64,000 bases of DNA from Wyeomyia smithii (Eukaryota; Arthropoda; Insecta; Diptera; Culicidae). Position 1 is the stretch's first letter. Each line of letters begins with the position of its first letter. The notes beneath the pieces were generated by a model, which saw nothing but the letters and a program-made list of their open reading frames with translations, did no database searches and was not told the origin of the DNA. The translations under genes were made by a program, and so were the position numbers. The stretch is from the NCBI RefSeq assembly GCF_029784165.1, contig NC_073696.1, forward strand, positions 20,355,530 to 20,419,529, written 5' to 3'. Below are positions 22,611-35,515 of this stretch, piece after piece.

Positions 22611-24090
22611 AATAGTTCTGAACAGCGAGAACAGCAGTCGTCCTTCCTTAGCAGCAGCACTAGCCCTGTGGTTGGTCACCACGCCTCAGGAGCAGCGCGG
22701 TTTTCCTCAGCGTGTCAGACAGCCATTATTTCCCCCGTGTTGGGGCAGCATGAAGATTGCCATCAGGAAATCCAATTTTGAGCATCAAAATGCTTTCTTC
22801 AAGGCAAATAAACAAGTCATTGAAAGTTAATAATTATTGTCAACGCAAACAAGCATTCTGTGTTGCAATTTAAATTTGTCGCACCCGTCTAATTTACTGA
22901 ATGTGAAATAGCTTCCACAGTGCATGTTGTCCGTGTATCTTAATTCCCCCAATGTTAGGGCAGCTCAAAGGTTGTAATTAGCAACCGATTTTGAACCGCA
23001 ACATCCTTTTTTCAAGGCAAATAAAAAAATAATTGAAGGTTAATTATTTTCTGGCATCAACACAAGCAGACATTCTGTGCGGGATGCAATCAAATTCTGT
23101 TGTAGTTGTCTAATTTTCACTTTATTTAGTAAACCCCCCACTGTAGGGGCAGCGCAAAGGCTGCGATCAGCATAACCGACATTGAAGCTGCGCAACACGA
23201 CACAAATCATGTTATTTTGTTGCTTCAATGATAGTGCTATCGGTCCGGCTCGACAGAATATCCACAAGAAATCATTTTTGTACATCCGTGCTACGAAACT
23301 GAGGAAAAACTTTAGAAACTGAAAAAAAGATGGAGCTTATCAAATGATCGCTCTGAGCCAGAATGAAGAGATGTATTTTTTTTTCGAACGTTGTAGTATG
23401 GTATAACTGGAAATGATTAAGTCACACATATTATTCAGGTTATATCATTCCACAACATTCGAAACAATTATTATGTCAGAGCGGATATTGCACGCTATCT
23501 GACTATGAAGCATTCATGCAATAATTGAATGAAAATTGCAATTGCAGCAATCGGCCTTTTTCAAAGCTACTAAATGTATCGAAGAGCATATTGAATGGTT
23601 ATCAATAAACTGCAACTGAGGTTTAATGCTGCTGCAAATGTACAGCCGTCAGCACGTTCTGCTTACGATGCTGAGTCTATTTTAGAAAATTCACAAGTCT
23701 TCATTAACAAGGGTGTAACGTCTTATAGAAGACGGTTAAAGTTTTACATCACAGCAGCTCATGTCTACCATCGGCAATATCAAACACGCAATAATCTGCT
23801 TCCATGCGACACGGGAACGGGAACATTTTCTTCAATCAAGCTGCGCAACACGACACAAAACATGTTATTTTGTTGCTTCAATGAGAGTGCTAACGGTCCG
23901 GCTCGACAGAATGTCCACAAGAAATCATTTTTGTACATCCGTGCTACGAAACTGAGGAAAAACTTTAGAAACTGGAAAAAGAGGTGGAGCCTATCAAATG
24001 ATCGCTCTGAGCCAGAATGAAGTCACACATATTTTTCAAGTTATATCATTCCACCACGTACGTAAAATAATTCATTTCTATTCTCATCCC
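22611..24090 (+). repeat. Downstream body of the R1 unit, with internal direct repeats
   Basis: Continues the R unit after the Jockey insertion (AATAGTTCTGAACAGCGAGA). It holds two repeat sets. First, a CCCC...GTTGGGGCAGC / CAAGGCAAATAA / CATTCTGTG motif set recurs at about 22730-22860, 22940-23090 and partly 23135-23165. Second, a direct repeat of about 180 bp (23190-23373 and 23850-24020) of over 90% identity contains GGTCCGGCTCGACAGAAT and GATCGCTCTGAGCCAGAATG. The open frame 23595-24020 (141 codons) uses the second copy, but the first copy has stops in that frame, which argues against coding. It is repeated at 33626-35105. Confidence 0.5.
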
Positions 24091-24500
24091 TATTTAAGAG
24101 CCTGTTTTAGTCGAAGCCGCTCATGATAGTTCTGAACAGCGACGACAGCAGTCCTCTCTTAGCAGCAGCGGGAGCAGTGCAGTGGGTACCATCGATAGCG
24201 GATAGCGGCCACAACTGTGGCATGGCTATGCATAGCGTAGCTGTTGCAGCGGGTATATCAGCATCGATAGTAGCAGGGTCAGCTGATGCAACGACACTCC
24301 CTTCACTAAAATGCTGTTTCAGTGTGGTAGCGAGAAGCATCAGCAGCAGGCTTGCATGAAGTGAATACATCAGCCAGCAACTTTCTCTAAGGTCTCTGCA
24401 GCCGGTACTTCCCTGAGGCCGATGTGGAAGTAAATGGGAGCAGCACGACGAAACAGTTCGGGTTATACTTAGACGCGCGTCATTTTTCGTTGTTGATATT
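24091..24500 (+). promoter_or_regulatory. Promoter-like repeat unit R2, running into the gap
   Basis: TATTTAAG (24091-24098) lies 32 bp before the A of TCATGATAG (24123). The transcribed side (AGTTCTGAACAGCGACGACA) matches the sequence found after the Jockey insertion in R1. The region after 24150 is relatively GC-rich and contains AGCAGCAG runs. It is cut by the N gap in this copy; the other copy (35106-35515) shows that it continues into 35516 onward. No protein is recognised. Confidence 0.5.
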
Positions 24501-25000
24501 NNNNNNNNNNNNNNNNNNNNNNNNNNNNNNNNNNNNNNNNNNNNNNNNNNNNNNNNNNNNNNNNNNNNNNNNNNNNNNNNNNNNNNNNNNNNNNNNNNNN
24601 NNNNNNNNNNNNNNNNNNNNNNNNNNNNNNNNNNNNNNNNNNNNNNNNNNNNNNNNNNNNNNNNNNNNNNNNNNNNNNNNNNNNNNNNNNNNNNNNNNNN
24701 NNNNNNNNNNNNNNNNNNNNNNNNNNNNNNNNNNNNNNNNNNNNNNNNNNNNNNNNNNNNNNNNNNNNNNNNNNNNNNNNNNNNNNNNNNNNNNNNNNNN
24801 NNNNNNNNNNNNNNNNNNNNNNNNNNNNNNNNNNNNNNNNNNNNNNNNNNNNNNNNNNNNNNNNNNNNNNNNNNNNNNNNNNNNNNNNNNNNNNNNNNNN
24901 NNNNNNNNNNNNNNNNNNNNNNNNNNNNNNNNNNNNNNNNNNNNNNNNNNNNNNNNNNNNNNNNNNNNNNNNNNNNNNNNNNNNNNNNNNNNNNNNNNNN
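24501..25000. other. Assembly gap of exactly 500 N
   Basis: A round 500-base run of N, typical of a placeholder of unknown size between contigs. The bases before it (to 24500) equal those ending at 35515, and the bases after it (from 25001) equal those starting at 13986. The gap therefore sits between two copies of the same 10,515-bp sequence. Confidence 0.98.
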
Positions 25001-28000
25001 TGACTATTCTGTTGTCATCATTTTAATTCTAACTTGTATTTTTTTCATGAAACCCTCTGATATTATTACAGATTCGGAAAGTAGACAAAATTTCCTATAA
25101 CAATGATGTATAAGATATTTGTTTACTTTGTTTATATGTAGCGTGACGTTACAACGCGCGAGTAATTGAGGTGTCGGGACTTTTCTTACAAAAGTCAAAA
25201 ACTCTGCTCTGTTTGGAATTTTATAACAATTTCTTCTTCCACAATTTGATAACAAATAATAATCGAAAATTTTGCCATGTTGAGAGTGCCTATAACTGGT
25301 AACATCTATATTTGAGAAGCTTTTATATATTTCGTGACGTTACAACGCTCATTTTTCAGCAAGGGGTATTCTCACTCCGTTGTAACGTCACGAAAATATG
25401 AAGCAGTCGATATCCATTATTTATCACATATTTCTTAGACATTTTCATATGAAATAGTTCAATATCTGATTTTATACATTTCTACTTCTACTTTATGCAC
25501 TTGGTTTGTGGGGTTATCCACAAACTACGTAACAAATTTACTTTGTCGTTTAATGTTTGGGCATGCAGAACCAAACTTAAACTTGGAGATTTTCAGTGAA
25601 GGAATGTGAGTTATGATCAAATCAATTCTTTTCATAAGTGACATATGTATCATAAATATTCTCAAAAGTGTCTTATACGACATTATGTGTAAAACATATT
25701 GAATTTATTTTTATTGTAGTTTTTTCACAATGTCTGAGTACGTTAGCAGTTTATTCAGCATTTATATTAAAATCAAGTTAACAAATGTGTCCTTAATTCC
25801 AATAAATACAAGAAACCTTTCAAAAATTATAATAATAACACAAAAATGCCGCTTTTAGCTTTTTTCGCTCCCGTAATATTTCCTTGATTTTTTAAAACTC
25901 ACACTACTTATTCAAAAAAAATCGAGTGCATTTTTGCCGCTGAAGATTTTTTCATCTAGACTTGCCCCAAAAATAAATAGCTGGCTTATTCCACGATATG
26001 GTGTTGGTCGTTCAAAAATGTTCTTCTCATCGTCAAATGTGGTGATGTCACGTCTCGTAATTGCGATAACCATCACATTCGGAAGATTGGCTTGAGCGAT
26101 GCGGACGATTCATTTCATTGATACGGTTACCTTGCGTCAATAGTTTTTCTCTTAGGGAACATTCGCATGTTACGTAACGCGGAAGTTGACAAATTTCAAT
26201 CCCCCTCACGCAATGCATTACATGTTCTATGTGATATGTAATAAGCTCTATGGCATTGCCATCAAAATTAGGTTGTCAAGTGATGGAATAAGGCAGTACC
26301 TGTTGTAATTCTTTGAGGATAGACTATGAAAAATTCAAGAACATGATGGGGATTATAAACCTTTTTGCTCGGAAAAATAAGCAGTTTGGATTTTTTCAAG
26401 TGTGTAGCAATTTTTATATACATTGAAATTGTAGTTTTTCAATAGTACAGTTATTCGATAGCAATAAGTTGTTTGTTTATTGAAAAAATCAATTATGACC
26501 GAAGACGTTAATAATGAACATTTATTAAAAATTGAAGAAAACCGGCTGTAACTCGGCAAAGCCATTTTATGCAAAACACCATATCGAGTTTCAAGTTCAG
26601 CTCATGGCGCGTGACAAGCCGCACTTGAAATCTATCCAACTTTCTCCCTATTACTCAAAGCTCGAACAAAATTTTCAAAAATGTTCTCAAGAAGTTGTAC
26701 CTAAAGATAGAGCAATATAGTTTTTTTTTCGATATTTTTTAAAAATAGAAAAGACATTTAACCTACACAAGACATGCTGCACATCTTGTACCTTAAATTA
26801 ATTATTTAAGTATACTACGACGTTCAAGATGTACGGGAAAAGCGATAATTATTTTGCTGATACGTGAAAATTTTAGCTGTTTCAAAAATACCTACAGTAT
26901 AAGATAAACCCTTTCTCGACGGGTGACATTCAGACTTTGATTCAAGTTCAACAACCATAAGGTTAGAGAACAGATTGATCTTTAATATGCAATACAGTTT
27001 GTGTCAATTGTGTATATAGTTGATGAGTAATAGGAGTTTGAAGTTTGAGGTAAAAACTGATTCCTCTCCGACAAAGGTGGTGGTGATGGGATGAGGATTG
27101 TTATGTTGTAGGACAACACTAGAAAAAGGTTTTTTGAGATGGAACGCACAGATGACAGATGTTTCATGCGCGTCATTCATCACGTGTGAAGTTATATCGG
27201 AGTTTTCGAGAGTGATTTGAACTACCCATCAATGATTAAAAGAGGACAGTATTTAGTTATTCCAAGCTTTGCTATTGTTAATAACAAATTGCAAAGACGA
27301 ATTTTTGCATCTGTGAATATTTTTTTGAGCAATCCAGTATATTTTCATGAGCAATCGTTTTTGTAAATTGTTTTTTTTTTTTCAATCACGTTCATTTTTG
27401 TTTATTTTGTAAGTTTAGTTCAAATAAAACATATGTAACATCAAACAATTGAGAAAATCAATTATTATTCATGTTATGAAATTAAAAAAAGATTAAATTG
27501 TTAGAAAACAATTTTTCGAATATAAGCAAATAATGGAGAAAAAGTTTCTAGATGTTGGAGAAAATAGCTGTGCAGTGGATCCGTATAAGAAGCGATATGC
27601 AGATTCGTTCACGGGTAAGCTATCAATCCACGCGTTTTCATGATCTACTGAACGAAGGATTTATCGCAGTTTAGATAATTAATTAAGCTTTAAACCAGCG
27701 CTGGCCATCTGCATCGAATTATCGATATTGTCATAGTTACATCTTGAACTTCAACTCGATATTTCAAAAAAATAATTTATCATTTTAGATTAAATACCAA
27801 CTTTTATTAGTAAAATATGCATTTGAAAGTGGCTAGCCACTACGGGCCACCTAGTATAATAGAATAATATTAGAATTTTTTAGAATGTAACGTTACTCAT
27901 GGATGACCCACAGTTTAAAAATTAAAAACATTATTCCATTGTACAAAATTTATTCTCTGTTATATATGAACTAATTTAGACGCATCAAGTATGTTTTCAA

Positions 28001-28667
28001 ACATAGACGAATATTATATAAGGAGAGAAAAATAATTTCGTGACGTTACAACACAAATTGAACCCGGTTGTAACTCAAGTTGTATTCAACCTAGCTGCGA
28101 TCTTTTAGTATCAAATTAAAGGTATTTTTGAGTATTAAGAGAATACGAAATTATATAATTACTTTCGTTGTAACTTATTTTCTAACATGTTTTGTGTGTT
28201 ACTTGGGAAGCTTCAATCCCGTGCAAATCTTATGGAAAGAGCAGAGTGAACTCTTTCATTCATACGGCCTAATAAGATTTGGAAAAGGGCATATTATCGT
28301 TTTACTTTCCACAACATGTCACCTTAATAATCCTCCAGTTTATCATCATTTTATCATTTTATTCTATGAAAGTAACTGATCTACTGGGTTAACCCATACA
28401 ACACTATCGGACATTTTCATACAAGTAGGCGGACAAAAATATTTTTAATACATTTTCAACACTTCCGGTATTGTTTCTACTTTTTATGATCGAAACAGGT
28501 TGCTTAAGATTATTTGTGACTGTAATGCGGTCAAATTTTGATAGGGGCGTGCATTTTTTATATGATTAGCAAAAATTCCGCGAAATCCGAGAGCCGCGTA
28601 ATAAATCCCTTGAATTTCAAAATCCGCGTAACACAGGACGCGTAAAAAAACTCAAGTGTACGTGTAT

Positions 28668-30151
28668 TAGGTGTCCCAAAAAAAAAATCGATGTTGAAAC
28701 AGTCAAGGTGTTCAGCCCTAAATTGAAAGGTAATGTTATTTATAGCATTTCTGTAGAACATTTTGACTTTCTAAAAGGTCGTTTTCAGGTTGCCCAAACG
28801 TGATTTATGAAAAAATGACTTTTTTAAGCTACAAAGCCACTTTTTTGCACTTTTTTCAATTCTGTTCGATTCCTACATTTTTCGAACATTTTTTTATTTT
28901 TGTGGGGTTGTTTTCGAATATTTTGTCTAGTTTGGTTCAGCATTGTATTCAGTTTTTTGACTCCCAGAGCCCATTAAACATCACAAAAAAAATAATTTTT
29001 CTAATAATATTTAGATAAAACTCTTCAAAACACAAATAAAAAAAAACTTTAAGCAAGAACTGAAATTTTCACTACAAACGATTTACGACGAAAATCTACA
29101 TGAAAAAAGATAATTGACATCTTATCGAGGAGCTGAGAAAATGGCATTTTTCTATGTGATGGAAAACTATGCATTTTAGCAAATATGTTAAATAACTGTT
29201 ATATTTTAAGAGATAAAAAATAACAATTTTCAGAAAACAAATGCATTTTTGGATGGCTGATAACTTAGTAGAAGGTTTCAAAATTTGGAAAAATCTGCGA
29301 AAAAAGTTAGAACGAAAATTATGATTTTTTGTGCCTTCTAATAGAAAACTCAATGTTGCTCGTAATATGTAAGAGATAGAAACATAATGTCTTCGGTAAA
29401 GTTTCTTGTTTTAAGATAACCTAAAACTTTGTCGAAGACACCTTGCATCTATCTCATTCTTATTAAAAAGTAAATTTTTTATCTCACTTATTGGTGGATT
29501 GATCACTCTTCTTTCTGCATTAAAAGATGCATTTTTGAATATCCTGAAACTTCTCCGAACATACCTCATGGCTATAATCAACATTTGAAATTATACGCAC
29601 AAACGGCAAAATAGAACACTGTGCAATGGAGATATTGAGCTTTAGTGGCATTTTTGACAAAATGCATAGTTTCCCATCACATGTAGAAACGCTGATATCT
29701 CAGCCCCCCGATAAGATAACAAGGATCTTTTTTAATGTAAATTTTCGTCTTAAATTCCGCTTTGCAGTAAAAATTTCAGTTCTTGATCAAAAAATTTTTT
29801 GAAGGGTTTTATCTGAAAATTATAAGGAAAATTCACTTTTTTGTGATGTTCAGTGGGCTCTGTGAGTCAAATAATTGAATGCGATGCTGTGCCAAACCAT
29901 ATTCAAAAACAACCCCACAAAAATAAAAAAATATAAAGAAAAATTTCGGAATCGAACAGATTTGAAAAAAGTGCCAACGAGTGGTTTTGTTGCTTGAAAA
30001 AGTCATTTTTTCATAAATCACGTTTGGGCAACCTGAAAACGACCTTTTAGAATGTCGAAATATTCTACAAAAATGCTATAAATAACATTATCTTTCAATT
30101 TAGGGCTGAGCACCTTGACTTTTTCAACATCGATTTTTTTGGGACAGCCTA
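28668..30151. mobile_element. Foldback element, second copy of the overlap
   Basis: The same as 17653-19136, including the GTGTAT flanks (28662-28667 and 30152-30157). It has no independent evidential value if the 10.5-kb duplication is an assembly artefact. Confidence 0.75.
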
Positions 30152-31269
30152 GTGTATATATATGAATGCAAACATAAGTAAATGAATAAAACATCCCTCG
30201 GTTTTTCTATATCCTAACCTTACAATACTCCCAATCGTAATTACCTATGAAAAAAAAAACAAGTATTTTGTGACGCTTTTCACACTTTCGCGATACTTAA
30301 CCCCGCGCAAAAGGCATTAACCCCACACACTAAGGATTTACTACCGAATCTCGGTAATGTACTACCGAGAACGGCACCACTGAAAAATATGGTTAAAAAA
30401 TATGACTGTCACTTTTCTTCATGAACCTCTGTTCAGCCTTACTAGAATTTCGACACAAAATATTATTAATCTCAGTGGTGTTGCATGGTTTTCATTGTTT
30501 TTCTGCTGAATTTTTAGTAAATGAGGTAAAACCGTGATAGCCTTGATCAAGAATCGAGAATCAAGAATTTGTAAGTGTGTAGAAGAACTTTTTAGCACAC
30601 ATTTTCAAATAAATATGGCGTTAACCCACCAAATCAGTAAACCACGTTTGTTACGTCGCATAACGTCGATTGGTGTTTATATTTAATTCATGTCGCAGTA
30701 TTGAAAAGCAAGAAAATCAATATAGAAAATGTTGGTTAAGAAGCACCTTCATCAAGCTTTAATCTATTTTATTTTATTATTGAAGTAGAATACTTCTCTC
30801 AGGAAGTTCGGCTACATAGGGATGTGAAATGAAAATCTAAAACCGAAAAAAGGGAAAAATATGTCCAATTTCAAATGCTAATAAATCGGTTAGTATTCGA
30901 TGGATTTCCTTCGTTCTTGCAGCAATAGATTGGAAAATCTTCTAAGATTCTTCCCAAAATAAGATAATTGTAATTTTATTTTTCACACTATTGTACTATT
31001 GAAAATAGTCAAGCCTTGTCAAAACGAAAAATTCGACCTCTGATTGGTCGTTATATGCTTGCTTCCCAAGCACGGTCGACAGGATCATATACCTTGCAAT
31101 TGAAAACATGCTATTTGGCCTATATAAGAGCCTGTTTCATCCGGAGCCGCTCATCATTATTCGTCTCACGCTTGGTGTGTACAGACGTGTTTGTTACAAC
31201 AACTGAAAGTTTTAGTTTACCTATCGCATTCGTTTATTTTACTTATCACATTCGTTATACAACAGTACG

Positions 31270-32359
31270 TTGTCGTGTCCCAATGAAATGGGAAAAACGG
31301 GTTCCAGTAAGGAGCAAAACAATAAGCGTCCTCGTGACCCTGCTGAAAAGGATGATGGAATCGCCAAGAAGATACTAGCTGCTAACAAGTTTGCATCGCT
31401 GGCTGACCAAACTACCGAGAAAACGGAAACGAAGGAGAAAATGCCGCCTTTCTACGTAAAAGGTTTTCCGCCTGGACTAAGGCAACACTTCAATGAACTT
31501 ATCAGCAAAGGGCTGATAGCTACCCTGAGGCTTTGCACGGACGGCTACAAAATCGTCGTTCCATCCACTCCACATTACAAGGCAGTAGAGGCTTACCTGA
31601 AGCAAACAAAAGCGGAGTATTTTACTCACGATATTGCAGCTACAAAACCATTCAAAGTTGTACTGCGTGGTTTACCGGAATTGGAACTGGACGAGTTAAA
31701 AACGGAGCTTGTCGCTTGCGGCCTAGAAGTGGAAGCAGTATACAAAATGATAAGACACAACAAAGCCATCAAGTATCGTGATCAGTTATACCTGATCCAC
31801 CTGACCAGGGGTTCAACTACACTGAGCACAGTGAAAACAATCACCGGCCTTTTCAACATCATCGTGCAATGGGAGCGATACAAACCGATTCATCGCGATG
31901 TCACGCAGTGTTCCAATTGCTTGAACTATGGACATGGCACAAAGAATTGCCACATCAAGAGTCGCTGCATGAATTGTGCAGGTCCGCATCGAACAGTGGA
32001 TTGTCTTGTTGAGGAAGCCGAACAAATCAAGTGTCTCAACTGTGACAAAGAGCATGCTACGAACAGCCGTTCCTGTCCAAAACGAGCAGAATTTATCAAA
32101 ATTCGAAGTGAAATTGCCAATCGCCAGCGACCGTCGAATAGAAAAAGTGTACAACCTAGCGTTACACCAACCCCGTCAGCGACTTCAAGTATGTTGCCGT
32201 TTCCATCTCCTCCAACTGGTGGTGTTCCTAGCCGGGACCCCCCCGGATTTTTGAGTTATGCACAGGCTGCCAGCATGCCCCCAGCAAGTAGCAATTTGTA
32301 CTCGATGGAACAGCTAGCTACGCTGTTTCTTAAACTCGAGCCGTATTCTGTGCCACGCA
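31270..32359 (+). CDS. Jockey-type ORF1 (Gag-like), second copy of the overlap
   Basis: Identical in translation to 20255-21344: a pre-knuckle RNA-binding region followed by three zinc knuckles. The open frame runs on to 32472 through RT sequence in the wrong frame. See the first copy for domains. It probably represents the same genomic locus. Confidence 0.8.
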
Positions 32360-33394
32360 GAAGTGAACAACATATTCCTGGACGAACAGTTCGGTTTTCG
32401 CAGAGGCCATTCAACAACATATCAACTGCAGAGAGTAACAAAACTCATCAATCGGAACAAGGAGCTATCTAAAACAACTGCCATGGCCTGCCTGGACATA
32501 GAAAAAGCATTCGAAAACGTGTGGCACGACGGGCTTATCTACAAGCTACAGCGCTACAACTATCCCGTTTATCTAGTGAAGATTGTGCAAAACTATCTTA
32601 CGCTGCGCAAATCTCAGGTCTGTGTGCTGGGTGGCCTGTCTGACCCATACGACGTAGGAGCTGGTGTTCCTCAGGGCAGCATCCTTGGTCCTGTTCTGTA
32701 CAACTTATTCACATCAGATATTCCTGAACTACCCAATGGAGGCATCCTGTCGCTGTTTGCTGATGACACCGCCATTATGTACGAGGGCAGACAGATCAAC
32801 CAAATAGTTAAAAAGCTGCAAACTGGGCTTAACGTCTTTGTGAATTACCTCACCTCATGGAAAATTTGTGTGAATGCAGCAAAAACTCAGACCATAGTCT
32901 TCCCACATCGGAATAGTCAACGTTTGGTGCCGACAACAAAGATTCGGTTGAACAATGTGGATATTCCCTGGTTGTCAAATGTTCGCTACCTTGGTTTGAC
33001 CTATGATCATAAGCTACTTTATCGCCCCCACATTGAACAAACAGTAACGAAAAGCTTAGTGCTAATGAAGAAGTTGTACCCGCTAATCAACCGAAAATCG
33101 AAATTATCCGTCGTGAATAAATTGACGGTATACAAACAGGTCATCCTGCCGATGCTTCTATACGCCTCGTCGATCTGGAGAACCTGCGCGAGAACCCACC
33201 TGCAAAAGATTCAACGGATCCACAACAAGTTCCTGAAAATGATTTTGAACGTGCCCTTCGGAACCCGAACATCAGAAGTGCATCAAATAGCTGGTATCGA
33301 TATGACCGAAAACATAATCTCTGCACACGCTGAAAACACTAAAAACAATGCACTTAACTCTAGTGCGGTGCTCATTCGTGAGCTTTATTTATAA
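32360..33394 (+). pseudogene. Jockey-type RT remnant, second copy of the overlap
   Basis: Identical in translation to 21345-22379, with FADD at 32756-32767. It lacks the endonuclease and the N-terminal RT motifs. It probably represents the same genomic locus as the first copy. Confidence 0.82.
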
Positions 33395-35515
33395 GTAGCT
33401 AGGTATATTTATTCAATAATTAAAACTCTAATGCCGAGCATTAAAATGTAAATCATGTACGTAGAAAAGGAAAAAGTAGTAACACTTATAGTACATTAAA
33501 AAACATCAGAGTTGAAAAGTTGATAAAATTGAATCTCTCACAATGTTCAAAAAACAAATGTATAATGAAAATACCGTAAGAAAAATAAAGAATATTAAAT
33601 CCAAAAAAGAATTGAAGTCGCTCATAATAGTTCTGAACAGCGAGAACAGCAGTCGTCCTTCCTTAGCAGCAGCACTAGCCCTGTGGTTGGTCACCACGCC
33701 TCAGGAGCAGCGCGGTTTTCCTCAGCGTGTCAGACAGCCATTATTTCCCCCGTGTTGGGGCAGCATGAAGATTGCCATCAGGAAATCCAATTTTGAGCAT
33801 CAAAATGCTTTCTTCAAGGCAAATAAACAAGTCATTGAAAGTTAATAATTATTGTCAACGCAAACAAGCATTCTGTGTTGCAATTTAAATTTGTCGCACC
33901 CGTCTAATTTACTGAATGTGAAATAGCTTCCACAGTGCATGTTGTCCGTGTATCTTAATTCCCCCAATGTTAGGGCAGCTCAAAGGTTGTAATTAGCAAC
34001 CGATTTTGAACCGCAACATCCTTTTTTCAAGGCAAATAAAAAAATAATTGAAGGTTAATTATTTTCTGGCATCAACACAAGCAGACATTCTGTGCGGGAT
34101 GCAATCAAATTCTGTTGTAGTTGTCTAATTTTCACTTTATTTAGTAAACCCCCCACTGTAGGGGCAGCGCAAAGGCTGCGATCAGCATAACCGACATTGA
34201 AGCTGCGCAACACGACACAAATCATGTTATTTTGTTGCTTCAATGATAGTGCTATCGGTCCGGCTCGACAGAATATCCACAAGAAATCATTTTTGTACAT
34301 CCGTGCTACGAAACTGAGGAAAAACTTTAGAAACTGAAAAAAAGATGGAGCTTATCAAATGATCGCTCTGAGCCAGAATGAAGAGATGTATTTTTTTTTC
34401 GAACGTTGTAGTATGGTATAACTGGAAATGATTAAGTCACACATATTATTCAGGTTATATCATTCCACAACATTCGAAACAATTATTATGTCAGAGCGGA
34501 TATTGCACGCTATCTGACTATGAAGCATTCATGCAATAATTGAATGAAAATTGCAATTGCAGCAATCGGCCTTTTTCAAAGCTACTAAATGTATCGAAGA
34601 GCATATTGAATGGTTATCAATAAACTGCAACTGAGGTTTAATGCTGCTGCAAATGTACAGCCGTCAGCACGTTCTGCTTACGATGCTGAGTCTATTTTAG
34701 AAAATTCACAAGTCTTCATTAACAAGGGTGTAACGTCTTATAGAAGACGGTTAAAGTTTTACATCACAGCAGCTCATGTCTACCATCGGCAATATCAAAC
34801 ACGCAATAATCTGCTTCCATGCGACACGGGAACGGGAACATTTTCTTCAATCAAGCTGCGCAACACGACACAAAACATGTTATTTTGTTGCTTCAATGAG
34901 AGTGCTAACGGTCCGGCTCGACAGAATGTCCACAAGAAATCATTTTTGTACATCCGTGCTACGAAACTGAGGAAAAACTTTAGAAACTGGAAAAAGAGGT
35001 GGAGCCTATCAAATGATCGCTCTGAGCCAGAATGAAGTCACACATATTTTTCAAGTTATATCATTCCACCACGTACGTAAAATAATTCATTTCTATTCTC
35101 ATCCCTATTTAAGAGCCTGTTTTAGTCGAAGCCGCTCATGATAGTTCTGAACAGCGACGACAGCAGTCCTCTCTTAGCAGCAGCGGGAGCAGTGCAGTGG
35201 GTACCATCGATAGCGGATAGCGGCCACAACTGTGGCATGGCTATGCATAGCGTAGCTGTTGCAGCGGGTATATCAGCATCGATAGTAGCAGGGTCAGCTG
35301 ATGCAACGACACTCCCTTCACTAAAATGCTGTTTCAGTGTGGTAGCGAGAAGCATCAGCAGCAGGCTTGCATGAAGTGAATACATCAGCCAGCAACTTTC
35401 TCTAAGGTCTCTGCAGCCGGTACTTCCCTGAGGCCGATGTGGAAGTAAATGGGAGCAGCACGACGAAACAGTTCGGGTTATACTTAGACGCGCGTCATTT
35501 TTCGTTGTTGATATT

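Larger units (their letters stand above)
25001..35515 (+). repeat. Near-identical copy of 13986-24500 (probable false duplication)
   Basis: Every base I compared matches position minus 11015, apart from two substitutions found by eye: G14537 against A25552 and C15191 against T26206. All open frames longer than 60 codons are the same in both copies except those running into the gap. The copy contains the truncated CCCAAGTAACACAC element (to 28207), the foldback element (28668-30151), promoter-like unit R1 (30804-31154), the Jockey-type element (31155-33613) and unit R2 (35106 onward). Because both inner edges coincide with the gap, overlapping contigs or two haplotypes placed in series are more likely than a genuine tandem duplication. 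Confidence 0.9.

Noticed and set aside
22528..22830. 100-codon open frame after the RT
   Set aside because: It spans the junction between the retrotransposon 3' end and the R-unit sequence, so it is a chimera of two unrelated pieces.
23595..24020. 141-codon open frame as a host gene
   Set aside because: Half of it is one copy of a direct repeat whose other copy has stops in the same frame, and no family is recognised.
24424..25026. 200-codon open frame across the gap
   Set aside because: Nearly all of it is N; it is an artefact of translating unknown bases.
13986..35515. A genuine 10.5-kb segmental tandem duplication of a Jockey-containing locus
   Set aside because: Both inner boundaries coincide with the placeholder gap and the right copy starts mid-element, so a contig overlap explains it more simply. 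Kept as a probable artefact.
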